The position numbers and the translations under genes are program-made. The notes beneath the pieces are model-generated. The model saw nothing but the letters and a program-made list of their open reading frames with translations, had not been told where the DNA came from and did not search any database. This document shows positions 8,573-17,697 of a DNA stretch of 64,000 nt, in pieces. Source of the stretch: Ruminococcus sp. (GTDB lineage Bacteria; Bacillota; Clostridia; Oscillospirales; Ruminococcaceae); assembly GCF_019417665.1 (NCBI RefSeq), contig NZ_DXUU01000005.1:29828-93827 (forward strand), read 5' to 3'. Position 1 is the stretch's first letter; each line of letters begins with the position of its first letter.

Positions 8573-9658
8573 ATGTCAAATAGATTATTTCAAGGTCTGG
8601 TGCACCAGATGCGTGATACAATTGACGCTACTGTTGGCGTGGTCGATGATACTGCGACCATTATCGCATGCAGCGATCTGACGAAGGTTGGCACGACCAA
8701 TGAGTTTGTTTCGTTGGATCTGAGCGATGTACATGATATTTTCATCCGTGACGGTTACACCTATAAGCCTTTCGGTTTCCGTTCGAAGCCGGAATACGCT
8801 GTGTTCGTAGAGGGCATGGATGATGCAGCTGCAAAATATGCCAATATTCTGGCGATCTCACTGTTCAATATCAAACAGTACTATGACGAAAAGTATGACC
8901 GCAATAATTTTATCAAGAATGTCGTTCTGGATAACGTACTGCCGGGTGATATTGTCATTAAGGCGCGAGAGCTGCACTTCAATTCTGAGGTTAGCCGTGT
9001 GGTTCTGCTGATCCGAATTGTGTCTGCAAACGATGTTTCAGCTTATGATGTCATCCAGAATCTTTTCCCGGACAAGAACAAAGATTTTGTCTTTACCATT
9101 TCTGAAACAGATATCGTTCTGGTCAAGGAAATCAAGGGCGCTGTGGACACCAAGGATCTGGAAAAGCTGGCACGTTCTATTGCGGATACTCTCAGCAGTG
9201 AATTCTATACTCGTGTTAATGTGGGCATCGGTACTATCGTTACCGGCGTAAAGGAACTGTCCCGTTCCTTTAAGGAAGCGCAGATGGCACTGGAAGTCGG
9301 CAAAGTGTTTGACACGGACAAGGCTATCGTCAGCTATGAGAACCTGGGCATTGCCCGTCTGATCTATCATCTTCCCACAACGCTCTGCGAGACATTCCTC
9401 CATGAGGTATTCAAGCGTGGCAGCATTGAATCGTTGGATCATGAGACACTCTTTACCATTCAGAAGTTCTTTGAGAACAATTTGAACGTGTCGGAGACTT
9501 CCAGAAAGTTGTTTGTACACCGGAACACTCTGGTGTACCGTCTGGAAAAAATCAAAAAGCTGACCGGTTTGGACCTTCGGGAATTTGACCATGCCATCAT
9601 CTTTAAGATCGCACTGATGGTCAAGAAATATCTCTCGGCAAATCCGGCAAAATTCTAA
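8573..9658 (+). CDS. CdaR/PucR-type transcriptional regulator
   Basis: 361 residues from MSNRLFQGLV; GAAAGGAAG precedes this ATG by 6-7 nt. The N-terminal half resembles a putative ligand-sensing (CdaR sugar-diacid or GAF-like) domain. The central part resembles a GGDEF-related CdaR domain. The C-terminus is a clear PucR-family helix-turn-helix: NNLNVSETSRKLFVHRNTL then YRLEKIKKLTGLDL. A 12-bp palindrome ATCCAGCTGGAT (about 8485-8496) upstream could be an operator. The regulated genes are unknown; it stands alone before ftsEX. A second PucR-like protein occurs at 43.2 kb. Confidence 0.85.
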   Translation: MSNRLFQGLVHQMRDTIDATVGVVDDTATIIACSDLTKVGTTNEFVSLDLSDVHDIFIRDGYTYKPFGFRSKPEYAVFVEGMDDAAAKYANILAISLFNIKQYYDEKYDRNNFIKNVVLDNVLPGDIVIKARELHFNSEVSRVVLLIRIVSANDVSAYDVIQNLFPDKNKDFVFTISETDIVLVKEIKGAVDTKDLEKLARSIADTLSSEFYTRVNVGIGTIVTGVKELSRSFKEAQMALEVGKVFDTDKAIVSYENLGIARLIYHLPTTLCETFLHEVFKRGSIESLDHETLFTIQKFFENNLNVSETSRKLFVHRNTLVYRLEKIKKLTGLDLREFDHAIIFKIALMVKKYLSANPAKF

Positions 9659-9861
9659 GAACCCAAAACGCTGGTGTTTATCGGCGGTATATCTGCATAA
9701 GCCGCCGGTGCAGCGTGTGGCAGTTTTTGCATCGGCGGGTTATTTATGCCTATAAGCCTGGGATGAAGATCTGCTGGATGATCGGAACTGCGGCAAATGA
9801 TACGACTACAAGAAGCAACTGCATTTTTTCGGGAATTGCGGAAAAGGCAGTTTGTGTGAAT

Positions 9862-9879
9862 GCCCTATTGGAATAGGGC
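9862..9879 (+). other. Perfect hairpin in the ftsE leader
   Basis: GCCCTATT-gg-AATAGGGC forms an 8-bp stem about 45 nt before ftsE with no T-run. The whole 9659-9924 gap holds no gene; an imperfect inverted repeat near 9698-9745 could act as a terminator for the upstream regulator. Confidence 0.4.
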
Positions 9880-9924
9880 AGATTGCCCTGCGGCATGCAG
9901 CCGCTGAAAGGATGTGTGTGAACT

Positions 9925-10614
9925 ATGGTTGAACTGAAGGATGTCTCTGTGACATATTCAAGCGGCGTAGATGCACTGCACAATGTGAATCTGAAAATCA
10001 ATGATGGTGACTTTGCCTTTGTTGTCGGTGCTTCTGGTGCTGGAAAAAGTACCATGATCAAGTTGATCCTGAAAGAGATCAACCCTACAAGCGGTTCTAT
10101 CTCTGTAAATGGTTATAATCTGAACAAACTGCGGCGGCGGCGGATTCCAGCACTGCGGCGGACCATTGGCTTTGTCTTTCAGGATTTTCGCCTGATCCCA
10201 TCCATGACCGTTTATGAGAATGTAGCATTCGTGCTGCGTGTGATTGATTCGCCTACAAAATATATTCGCAAACGTGTGCCGTATGTGATCGGTCTGGTGG
10301 GTTTGCAGGACAAGGCGTATGCCTATCCGGACGAGCTGTCCGGTGGCGAAAAGCAGCGTGTTGCAATTGCACGTGCGCTGGTCAATGACCCACAGTTGAT
10401 CATTGCTGACGAGCCAACGGGTAATATTGACCCGGAACTTTCCTATGAGATTGTAGAATTGCTTCAGGGCATCAATGATATCGGAACGACGATTCTCATG
10501 GTGACGCATGAGCATAGTCTGGTGAGACAGTTCGGCGGGCGGATCATTAATATTGATCAGGGACACATTGTCTTTGACGAAGTGATTGGAGGGAATCTGA
10601 TCCATGAAGCTTAG
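9925..10614 (+). CDS. ftsE: Cell-division ABC ATPase FtsE
   Basis: 229 residues. Walker [10 protein letters not shown] at residues 35-43, signature [15 protein letters not shown] and Walker [13 protein letters not shown] are all present. FtsE powers the FtsEX complex, which activates peptidoglycan hydrolases at the division site. The gene ends with TAG at 10612-10614, overlapping the ftsX start by 11 nt. TAG is rare as a stop here and pyrrolysine machinery is present at 47-53 kb. Readthrough would add only about 11 residues before TGA. Confidence 0.96.
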   Translation: MVELKDVSVTYSSGVDALHNVNLKINDGDFAFVVGASGAGKSTMIKLILKEINPTSGSISVNGYNLNKLRRRRIPALRRTIGFVFQDFRLIPSMTVYENVAFVLRVIDSPTKYIRKRVPYVIGLVGLQDKAYAYPDELSGGEKQRVAIARALVNDPQLIIADEPTGNIDPELSYEIVELLQGINDIGTTILMVTHEHSLVRQFGGRIINIDQGHIVFDEVIGGNLIHEA

Positions 10615-11509
10615 TGGTTTCAAATACCTCACTGGGCAGGGAATTGAAAATATCTGGAAAAACCGTATGATGGCGTTTGCTTCATTTTGTGTGCTTCTGG
10701 TTTCTCTTCTGCTGGTGGGTATGTCTGTATTGTTTTACATGAACCTCACTTCTATGATCGGTGGTATTGAGGATAAAAATGAAGTCATCATCTACCTGGA
10801 TGAGGGTACGACAGATCAGGAAATTGCTGAATTCCAGACGGATCTGGAGCAGATCAGCAATATCTCCAAGATCACATTTTATTCCAAGGAACAGGCTTTC
10901 GAAGATTTGAAAAAAAGTATGTCCGATTATGAAGTACTTTTTGACTCTCTGGGAGATGACAACCCACTGATTGATGGATTCCGGATCCAGATTGAGGACA
11001 TTTCCACCATTTCCACGACAATTTCAGAAATCGAGACGCTGGATCATATTTATTCTATCCGTGCGCCAATGGATTTTGTGAATATTCTGACGGAACTGCG
11101 AAAGATCGTTACGGTGATTTTCGGCGTGATCATTGCCGCACTGATCGTGATTTCTATGGTGATTGTATCCAATGCCACAAAAGCAAGTGTATTTGCACGC
11201 CGTGAAGAAATTCAAATCATGAAATATGTTGGTGCAACCAATTCCTTTATTCGTGTTCCATTTTTTGTAGAAGGTATGATCACCGGTTTTCTTGCTGGGT
11301 GTGTGGCATTGGTGATCACATGGTTCGGATATGACTCATTGGTGGGACTTTTGACAGGTCAGGCAGATATTCTGTCTGTCATTGGTATGGGAAGTATCAT
11401 TCCATTCCGGGAACTCGCCTGGAAGGTGGCTGCTGCTTATTTGTTGTCCGGCACATTGTTCGGTGCATTTGGCAGTATGATTTCCATGCGCAAACACCTG
11501 AATGTCTGA
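10604..11509 (+). CDS. ftsX: Cell-division membrane protein FtsX
   Basis: 301 residues. There is a membrane helix near the N-terminus (MAFASFCVLLVSLLLVGMSVL), a large extracellular loop of about 130 residues, and three more helices in the C-terminal FtsX/MacB-type domain. It relays ATP hydrolysis by FtsE to an extracellular amidase or PcsB-type hydrolase. It overlaps ftsE and is followed 12 nt later by a coiled-coil M23 hydrolase, the expected partner. Confidence 0.95.
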   Translation: MKLSGFKYLTGQGIENIWKNRMMAFASFCVLLVSLLLVGMSVLFYMNLTSMIGGIEDKNEVIIYLDEGTTDQEIAEFQTDLEQISNISKITFYSKEQAFEDLKKSMSDYEVLFDSLGDDNPLIDGFRIQIEDISTISTTISEIETLDHIYSIRAPMDFVNILTELRKIVTVIFGVIIAALIVISMVIVSNATKASVFARREEIQIMKYVGATNSFIRVPFFVEGMITGFLAGCVALVITWFGYDSLVGLLTGQADILSVIGMGSIIPFRELAWKVAAAYLLSGTLFGAFGSMISMRKHLNV

Positions 11510-11521
11510 GGAGGCTGAATT

Positions 11522-12979
11522 ATGAGCAGAAAAAAACACATTGGACGCCGTCTGACTGGTGCAGCGTTGTGCCTGACGCTTCTTGCAGCTGGTGTTACTG
11601 CAAACTGGGCACCGCTGCAGGATATTCCTGTTTCGGCAAAGACGCTGGCAGAACTCCAGGAAGAACGGAAATCCAATGAGGCAAAAATAGCAGAAAAACA
11701 GAAGGAACTGGATGCGCTTCAGACAAATCTGGAAGAAAAAGAAGCATATCAAAAGACTCTGCAGGAAAAGATCACCCTGCAGCAACAGAATCTGGACATT
11801 GTTGTGGAGGAATTGGATCGGATCAATCAGTCCATTGACGAAACAACAACGGCAATTTCCCAGACGGAAGACGATATCACCGTGATGGAAGCAGATATTG
11901 CCATCGGACTGGATGAGTTCAAGCTGCGTCTCCGGGCAATGTATGTTCAGGGGAACAACAGCCTGGCTTCCGCATTGGTGGGTGCAACAGATTTCTATGA
12001 TTTGTTGTCTAAGTATGAGCTTATGTCCCGTGTGGCCAATCATGATAACGAGTTGGTAAACGATCTGAAGGACAAGCTGGAAGCGTGCAACGAGAAAAAG
12101 GCACAGCTGGAACAGGAAAAATCTGACCTGGAACAGCAGCAGACAGAACAACAGACAAAAAAAGACGAATTTAAAACCGCAATTGAGGAACTTCAGACGA
12201 CTTATGCTGAGACCGATGAAGCGAAACAGCAGATGGAGCGGGAAAAGGAAAAGCTCAATGTGGATGTAGATACACTGGAAGAGAACAATAAAGCCTTGGA
12301 TGCAGAAGAAGAAGAGATCAAGGCTGAAATTGCAAGAGCAGCGGAAGAACAGAAGAAAAAAGAAGAGGAAGAGCGCAAGAAGAAGGAAGCTGCAAAAAAA
12401 CAGCAGCAGGAACAGGAAAAGCAGAACAGTAGTTCTAACAGCAGCAGTAACAGTTCCAACTCCAGCAGCAATTCCGGTAATTCTGGCAGCAGTTCCAGCG
12501 GCAGCTCCGGTTCGTCTGGCAGCAGCGGCTCTTCGGATTCTCCGTCTGTTCCGACTGGCAGTGCCAACTTTGCATGGCCGTGTCCGGGATATTATACCAT
12601 TTCCAGTGGCTTCGGCAGTCGTTGGGGTACCACCCATGGTGCAATTGATATTGCCGGCGGTAATGCTGGTGCAGCAGTGGCAGCATCCCGAAGCGGTACA
12701 GTTGTTCGTGTTGTCAGCAGTTGTTCTCACAATTATCCGAAGAACTCCAGCTGCGGCTGCGGCGGCGGTTATGGTAATTATGTGATTATTCAGCATGACG
12801 GCACTTATTCCACGTTGTACGGTCACCTGGCTTCTGTTTCGGTTTCTGTCGGACAGACGGTGAGCCAGGGTCAGACCATTGGTTATGTAGGCAGCACAGG
12901 TTTCTCTACAGGTTTCCATTTGCATTTTGAAGTGCGTGTAAATGGTACCAAGGTTGACCCCATGCAGTATTTGAGCTGA
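11522..12979 (+). CDS. PcsB-like coiled-coil M23 peptidoglycan hydrolase
   Basis: 485 residues. Order seen: signal peptide (ends near VSAKT, residue 40), a long Glu/Lys/Gln-rich coiled coil of about 270 residues, a Ser/Asn/Gly linker (residues 303-345), then an M23 LytM endopeptidase domain. The zinc ligands are visible in THGAIDIAGG and HLHFEV. An inserted Cys-rich loop (SCSHNYPKNSSCGCGGGYG) is typical of clostridial M23 proteins. Adjacent FtsEX and the coiled coil imply that FtsX binds and activates it for septal wall cleavage (known for PcsB in streptococci; inferred here). Confidence 0.9.
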   Translation: MSRKKHIGRRLTGAALCLTLLAAGVTANWAPLQDIPVSAKTLAELQEERKSNEAKIAEKQKELDALQTNLEEKEAYQKTLQEKITLQQQNLDIVVEELDRINQSIDETTTAISQTEDDITVMEADIAIGLDEFKLRLRAMYVQGNNSLASALVGATDFYDLLSKYELMSRVANHDNELVNDLKDKLEACNEKKAQLEQEKSDLEQQQTEQQTKKDEFKTAIEELQTTYAETDEAKQQMEREKEKLNVDVDTLEENNKALDAEEEEIKAEIARAAEEQKKKEEEERKKKEAAKKQQQEQEKQNSSSNSSSNSSNSSSNSGNSGSSSSGSSGSSGSSGSSDSPSVPTGSANFAWPCPGYYTISSGFGSRWGTTHGAIDIAGGNAGAAVAASRSGTVVRVVSSCSHNYPKNSSCGCGGGYGNYVIIQHDGTYSTLYGHLASVSVSVGQTVSQGQTIGYVGSTGFSTGFHLHFEVRVNGTKVDPMQYLS

Positions 12980-13025
12980 CCTTGCATATTTTTTCACGAA
13001 ATACATATACTGACTATATATGAAG

Positions 13026-13061
13026 AAGGACAGGGGTGTTCAGAAACCGCTGTCCTTTTTT
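13026..13061 (+). terminator. Rho-independent terminator after the M23 hydrolase
   Basis: AAGGACAG/CTGTCCTT 8-bp stem followed by T6. It separates the ftsEX-hydrolase unit from the downstream protease, whose start codon is 20 nt on. Confidence 0.8.
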
Positions 13062-13080
13062 GCGAAAGGAATGATTTGGC

Positions 13081-14256
13081 GTGGAAGAAAATTCGAAACG
13101 AGAGACGGTAGAATTGCGGAAATCTACACTGGTACTGTTGTTCTGCCTTTGTGGAGTTCTTGCTGTTGGAACGGGCGTGGGTATTTATCGTGCATATGCG
13201 AGTCAGGCAGAATATGGGGAACTGGCACAGCTGAAAGCTACCGTGGAGGCGAATTATTACACAGATGTAGATGAAGAATCTACTATGCAGGGTGCTATGA
13301 AAGGCTATGTTGCCGGGCTGGATGATCCATATTCTCAGTACCTGACAGATGAGGAGTATGGAGAATTCCAGACAAACGAAGCAGGGCGGACTGTGGGTAT
13401 TGGTGTTACGGTGACACCCACAAAAGAGGGATATTTGCTGATCAATTCTGTGACAGCAGATTCACCAGCGGAGGCAGCAGGGCTTCAGTCGGAAGACGAA
13501 ATTATTGCTGTAGACGGGGAAGACGTTGCAGAACTGGGGTATTCTTCCGCAGTGGATGCTGTCAGAGGAGAGGAAAATACATCTGTCATATTGACAATTC
13601 GCCGGGATGATACAACGCTGGACTGTGAAGTGACCCGGAAGAACATGGAAGTTATCACGGCACAGGGACAGATGCTGGACGGGAATATCGGTTATATCCG
13701 TATCAGTGCCTTTAAGGAAAATACGCCAGAACAATACCAGGCAGTCTATGAGCAGTTGGTGAACCAGGGCGCAGAGGGATTGATCTTTGACCTGAGGGAC
13801 AATGGCGGCGGTCTGGTGAACAGCCTGGAAAAAATTCTGGATCCGCTTTTGCCGGAAGGGGAAATTGCCATTGCCACTTATCGGGATGGTCATACCCAGA
13901 CTCTGGTGCAGTCTGATGCTGAAGAATGTGATTTGCCTATGGTGGTGCTGGTCAACGAGAATACTGCAAGTGCAGCTGAGTTGTTTACAGCATCTTTGCG
14001 GGATTTCGGAAAGGCAAAAGCAGTAGGAACCACAACGTTTGGAAAGGGAATCATGCAGGTGACTCAGCCTATGTTCAGCGGTGCATTGACTTTGACCGTG
14101 GCGACCTATCAGACTACAAAAGGCGAGTGCTATCACGGTGTGGGGATCACGCCGGACGTTGTTGTGGATGCCGGAGAGGAGCCTGTGGATTATGATGCAC
14201 CGGATGCAGTTTCCGATCCGCAGCTGGCAAAAGCACTGGAACTCATTATAGAATAA
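13081..14256 (+). CDS. CtpA-type S41 carboxy-terminal processing protease
   Basis: 391 residues from a GTG start with GAAAGGAA upstream. An N-terminal membrane anchor (LVLLFCLCGVLAVGTGVGI) is followed by a PDZ domain (GIGVTVTPTKEGYLLINSV to AAGLQSEDEIIAVDGEDV) and the S41 catalytic core. The catalytic Ser lies in NTASAAELF and the Lys in FGKGIMQ. Such proteases trim extracytoplasmic proteins and often regulate wall hydrolases, matching the neighbour. The frame choice is secure; substrates are unknown. Confidence 0.92.
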   Translation: MEENSKRETVELRKSTLVLLFCLCGVLAVGTGVGIYRAYASQAEYGELAQLKATVEANYYTDVDEESTMQGAMKGYVAGLDDPYSQYLTDEEYGEFQTNEAGRTVGIGVTVTPTKEGYLLINSVTADSPAEAAGLQSEDEIIAVDGEDVAELGYSSAVDAVRGEENTSVILTIRRDDTTLDCEVTRKNMEVITAQGQMLDGNIGYIRISAFKENTPEQYQAVYEQLVNQGAEGLIFDLRDNGGGLVNSLEKILDPLLPEGEIAIATYRDGHTQTLVQSDAEECDLPMVVLVNENTASAAELFTASLRDFGKAKAVGTTTFGKGIMQVTQPMFSGALTLTVATYQTTKGECYHGVGITPDVVVDAGEEPVDYDAPDAVSDPQLAKALELIIE

Positions 14257-14260
14257 AAAA

Positions 14261-14323
14261 GCTGCTGCAAACAGCGAATGTCCAAATCATCGGGACAATT
14301 CGGATCGTTTGCAGCAGCCTTTT
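14261..14323. terminator. Bidirectional terminator between convergent genes
   Basis: A perfect 12-bp inverted repeat GCTGCTGCAAAC (14261-14272) / GTTTGCAGCAGC (14307-14318), with A-run on the left and T-run on the right, serves the protease and the opposing MerR gene. Confidence 0.85.
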
Positions 14324-14338
14324 ATACGTATTAAACCA

Positions 14339-15178
14339 TTATTTCGGCTGAACCAGCAGCTGTGCTTTGTAAAAGGCATCCTTTCTGGGAATCAGATGGA
14401 GTGCGACCTCTGTGAGATAGACTTCCTGGATCTTCAGCCGGTGTTCCTTGGCATAGGTGTACATGTGCTGTATCCAGTCTGTTTCAGAAAATGCCTTCAC
14501 CGGCAGCGTCAGGTATGTGCCGGCAGGAATGGTATACAGTTTTGTTTCAATGTTCATGATGTACTGAGGCAGTTCCACGAATTTTCCCAGAAGAAAAAGC
14601 TGGTCATGTTGAAACCGCTTGGAATCCAGGTGATAGCCATAGATCCGCTGGACAGAATTGACGGCAAAATGTTCAGATGAAACGGTCTTGCTTAGTTGAT
14701 ATTGCAGTGCTGCATCCTGTTCCTCCAGAGAAAGTTTATGGCTCCCTGGTTCTGGCAGTGTTATCAGCACTTTTCGTTCCTCCAGTTCCTGACAGACGAT
14801 TTCAGGAAAACCGCCTTCCTGCAGATCCATATCTGCTTTAAGCGCTTCGTGGAGCCAGGAGAGATTCTGATAGATCTCCTGCTGCTGCAATAGCAGTTTT
14901 CGTGCGTGAAATTTTTGCTTTGCAATCAGATCCAGCAGCTCGTGGGGATCCTGGGTTTTCTGAAGATGGATGATTTTTTTCAGGGGGAAGTTCAGCTTGC
15001 GGCAGATCTGGATGATCTCAATCTCTGCATACTGTGCATAGGAATAATAGTGATAGCTATTCTCTTCATCGACTATTGCAGGCTGAATAAGTCCCAGTGA
15101 TTCATAATAGCGGAGTTTGGATGGTTGAATTTTCATGTCGCTGCAAAAGGTGCCGATGGTAATGTTGTTCTTTTTCAT
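14339..15178 (-). CDS. MerR-family regulator with GyrI-like effector domain
   Basis: 279 residues. The N-terminal MerR winged helix-turn-helix (KIQPSKLRYYESLGLI) is followed by a coiled-coil dimerisation helix (about residues 75-115) and a C-terminal domain resembling the GyrI/BmrR effector-binding fold. Known relatives sense amphipathic or aromatic compounds and activate efflux genes by untwisting a promoter. No efflux gene is adjacent, so the target is unknown. The gene is monocistronic and divergent from the B12 operon. Confidence 0.85.
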   Translation of the reverse strand: MKKNNITIGTFCSDMKIQPSKLRYYESLGLIQPAIVDEENSYHYYSYAQYAEIEIIQICRKLNFPLKKIIHLQKTQDPHELLDLIAKQKFHARKLLLQQQEIYQNLSWLHEALKADMDLQEGGFPEIVCQELEERKVLITLPEPGSHKLSLEEQDAALQYQLSKTVSSEHFAVNSVQRIYGYHLDSKRFQHDQLFLLGKFVELPQYIMNIETKLYTIPAGTYLTLPVKAFSETDWIQHMYTYAKEHRLKIQEVYLTEVALHLIPRKDAFYKAQLLVQPK

Positions 15179-15319
15179 GAAATTACCTCCGAAAAAAGAA
15201 AAAACTGTACCATTGCAGTTCCCATGGAAACAGGAATCACAGGCGCCATTGCCTAAGCTTGCATGGTTTCAAGTGACATTCCATTTCACTGTCAATGAAT
15301 ACAGATTCTGATTAGTTTT

Positions 15320-15348
15320 ATTATAACAAGGTTTTTCGGAGAAGTAAA
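15320..15348 (-). promoter_or_regulatory. Probable promoter of the MerR gene
   Basis: Minus-strand TTTACT (15343-15348), 17-bp spacer, TATAAT (15320-15325). The region 15349-15490 between the divergent promoters shows no gene. Confidence 0.55.
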
Positions 15349-15493
15349 GCAAAAATTTCGAGGTTTTTGAAAAGAAAGGAAGACTGCGAATTTACTTTGC
15401 ATTCATACTTTTTTCTGGAAAATACGATATTTTTTACAGAGATAAAGAACTCTTTGCCGGAATTGGTATGGTCATATGTTTTAAAATTGTCAC

Positions 15494-15522
15494 TTGTGCA
15501 TTTCTGAGAATTATGTTATAAT
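15494..15522 (+). promoter_or_regulatory. Promoter of the B12 biosynthesis operon
   Basis: TTGTGC (15494-15499) and TATAAT (15517-15522) with a 17-bp spacer, immediately before the riboswitch. The -10 box is consensus; the -35 box is weak. Confidence 0.6.
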
Positions 15523-15523
15523 A

Positions 15524-15650
15524 GGGACAATCAATTAAGGGAAACGAGTGAGATTCTCGTACAGTCACGCTACCGTGATACAGGGATTGCCTGTTCAGTC
15601 GGATTACGAAATAGCATGTTGCACAGCCTTACGAGCGATGGGGCTGTGTC
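15524..15650 (+). promoter_or_regulatory. Cobalamin riboswitch upstream of the B12 operon
   Basis: The conserved cobalamin-aptamer core is recognisable: AAGGGAA, GAGTGAGATTCTC, CAGTCACGCTACCGTGA and a later CAGTCGGATTACG block. The order and spacing fit the adenosylcobalamin-type aptamer. Downstream, an ACAGCC/GGGCTGT hairpin and then a terminator precede cbiA, so binding of B12 is expected to shut the operon off by premature termination. Boundaries are approximate. Confidence 0.82.
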
Positions 15651-15735
15651 CGCACGAAACAAGCGTGTTTTGGTGGAAATGCAGGAGCGGCATGTCTGTT
15701 GCCTGGAAAGGCGGCAGGCAAGGCGTTTCGTGGAC

Positions 15736-15768
15736 ATCGCTTTCTGTCACAAGAAGGCGATTTTTTTT
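15736..15768 (+). terminator. Riboswitch-controlled intrinsic terminator before cbiA
   Basis: ATCGCTTTCT/AGAAGGCGAT 10-bp stem (one T-G pair), 6-nt loop, then T8, ending 14 nt before the cbiA start. It is the likely expression platform of the cobalamin riboswitch. Confidence 0.8.
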
Positions 15769-15781
15769 GGAGGAATGGCGT

Positions 15782-17158
15782 ATGGAACAGAACCGGAAAA
15801 TACCCCGTATCATGCTCAGTGCCGCATCCAGCGGCAGCGGAAAGACGACCATGACGGCGGCACTCCTCGGTGCTTTCCGGGCACGTGGACTCTGTGTGCA
15901 AAGCCTGAAATGCGGTCCCGATTATATCGACCCTATGTTTCATACCCACATTACCGGCAGGGATACGTATCATGCAGATCCATTCTTTTCCGATGAAAGG
16001 CAGATGCAGCAGATTCTGATGCAGACGGCGGCAGATGCCGATCTTGCACTGCTGGAGGGTGCCATGGGATATTATGATGGCATCGGACAGACGGAACAGG
16101 CAAGCGCCTACACCGCCTCACAGGCACTGCAAACGCCGGTGCTGCTGCTTGTGACACCCAGAGGAATGGGCTGTTCTGCAGCGGCACTCTGTAAAGGGTT
16201 TCTGGAATTCCGGATGCCCAATCCCATTGGGGGTGTGATTCTCAATCAGATCCGGGAGGGAACGTATTCTTTTTATAAAGAGATTATTGAGCGGGAAACA
16301 GGACTGCCGGTCTATGGCTATCTGCCGGATCTGCCCCAGGTGCGTTTGGAAAGCCGTCACTTGGGTCTGACGACAGCCAGAGAAGTGGCTCAGCTGGATG
16401 AAAAAATACAGCTGCTGGCAGAAACGGCAGAACATACTATAGATCTGGACGGCATTCTGCAATTGGCAGCAACAGCACCGCCGCTGCCCCTTTCGCCAAT
16501 GCCGGAGCAGCTGGAAAAGACATTCCGACTGGGTGTGGCACAGGATGCGGCCTTTTGCTTCTACTATGCGGAAAATCTGCACATGCTGGAACAGTGCGGC
16601 GCAGAGCTTGTGCCATTTTCCCCCTTGGCAGATGACCGGCTGCCGGATAGGTTGGACGGACTGTATCTGGGCGGCGGCTATCCGGAATTGTATCTGAAAC
16701 AGCTCAGCGAAAATAGTACCTTTCTGGAAAGTCTCCGGAATGCGTCAGCAAAGAAAATCCCTATTTTTGCAGAGTGCGGCGGATTCTTATATTTGCAGGA
16801 GGCGATTCTTGATAAGGATGGTACAGAATATCCCATGGCACAGCTGCTGCCGGGAATATCAAAGCTGGGAGAACGGCTCTGCCGGTTCGGATATGTGACC
16901 TTGACAGCGCAGCAGGATTCGATTCTGGGCGAAGCAGGGACAATGATCCGGGCGCATGAATTCCACTATGCAGACAGTACAGAAAACGGTGCGGCATTTC
17001 TGGCACAGCGTCCCAATGGACGGCAGTGGCAGGCGATACAGGTGACGCAGCATATTGCGGCAGGTTTTCCACATTTGTATTTTCCGTCCAATCCGGCTGT
17101 ACCACGGACATTTGCCCAGACGTGCCGGAAATTCCGGGAAGGATGTGACAGTGTATGA
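15782..17158 (+). CDS. cbiA: Cobyrinic acid a,c-diamide synthase
   Basis: 458 residues from MEQNRKIPRIM. It amidates carboxylates a and c of cob(II)yrinate using glutamine and ATP. The N-terminal P-loop-like block SAASSGSGKTT (residues 13-23) is followed by LKCGPDYIDPMFH. The C-terminal triad-type glutamine amidotransferase domain has GLYLGGGYPE and the nucleophile in IFAECGGFLYL. GGAGG lies 8 nt before the chosen ATG; the frame is open further upstream but that part is the riboswitch leader. First gene of the operon, 4-nt overlap with cobU. Confidence 0.95.
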   Translation: MEQNRKIPRIMLSAASSGSGKTTMTAALLGAFRARGLCVQSLKCGPDYIDPMFHTHITGRDTYHADPFFSDERQMQQILMQTAADADLALLEGAMGYYDGIGQTEQASAYTASQALQTPVLLLVTPRGMGCSAAALCKGFLEFRMPNPIGGVILNQIREGTYSFYKEIIERETGLPVYGYLPDLPQVRLESRHLGLTTAREVAQLDEKIQLLAETAEHTIDLDGILQLAATAPPLPLSPMPEQLEKTFRLGVAQDAAFCFYYAENLHMLEQCGAELVPFSPLADDRLPDRLDGLYLGGGYPELYLKQLSENSTFLESLRNASAKKIPIFAECGGFLYLQEAILDKDGTEYPMAQLLPGISKLGERLCRFGYVTLTAQQDSILGEAGTMIRAHEFHYADSTENGAAFLAQRPNGRQWQAIQVTQHIAAGFPHLYFPSNPAVPRTFAQTCRKFREGCDSV

Positions 17159-17697
17159 CAGTATTGGTAACAGGCGGTTCCGGCAGCGGAAAATCTCTGC
17201 TGGCGGAAGAGATCAGCTTTCAACTGAAACGGGAACCTTTTTATTATCTGGCGACCATGCAGGTATGGGATGAGGAATGTCGGAAACGTATTGCACGCCA
17301 TCGGGAACAGCGTGCCGGAAAAGGCTTTCAGACTGTGGAAACGCCGATACATCTGGCGGAGACAGCACAGACACTGACGCCGGGCGGTACGGCACTGCTG
17401 GACTGTATCGGCAATCTGATGGCAAATGAACAGTTTGACGCAGCGGCACCGGATCCGGTACAGGCGGTGGTCGATGGAGTGCTGGCTGTGCAAAAACGGC
17501 TGACCCATCTGGTCACCGTGACGAATGAGGTCTGTTCGGATATTCCGCCGGAGGACATGTCTATGCAGGCATATCTGCAAAATATAGGACGAATCAACTG
17601 TGCTCTGGCAAAGGCAGCAGATGTGGTCATAGAGGTGTGCAGCGGCATACCGATTTTTTGGAAAGGAGAGGAACGATATCATGAGATCCTGGTTTGA
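17155..17697 (+). CDS. cobU: Adenosylcobinamide kinase / adenosylcobinamide-phosphate guanylyltransferase
   Basis: 180 residues, the usual CobU length. It phosphorylates adenosylcobinamide and then transfers GMP. The P-loop GGSGSGKS is at residues 7-14, the RIARHREQR segment contains the conserved His region, and the C-terminal VTNEVCSDIPPEDM and RINCALAKAADVVIEV blocks are typical. It overlaps cbiA by 4 nt and cobS by 17 nt. A second, degenerate CobU-like gene lies at 18454. Confidence 0.94.
   Translation: MTVLVTGGSGSGKSLLAEEISFQLKREPFYYLATMQVWDEECRKRIARHREQRAGKGFQTVETPIHLAETAQTLTPGGTALLDCIGNLMANEQFDAAAPDPVQAVVDGVLAVQKRLTHLVTVTNEVCSDIPPEDMSMQAYLQNIGRINCALAKAADVVIEVCSGIPIFWKGEERYHEILV

Noticed and set aside
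13020..13274. Small gene overlapping the start of the CtpA-like protease
   Set aside because: It begins inside a rho-independent terminator and is out of frame with the strongly conserved protease.
15548..15781. Upstream extension of cbiA by 78 codons
   Set aside because: That stretch is the cobalamin riboswitch and its terminator; the homologous N-terminus and a GGAGG site begin at 15782.
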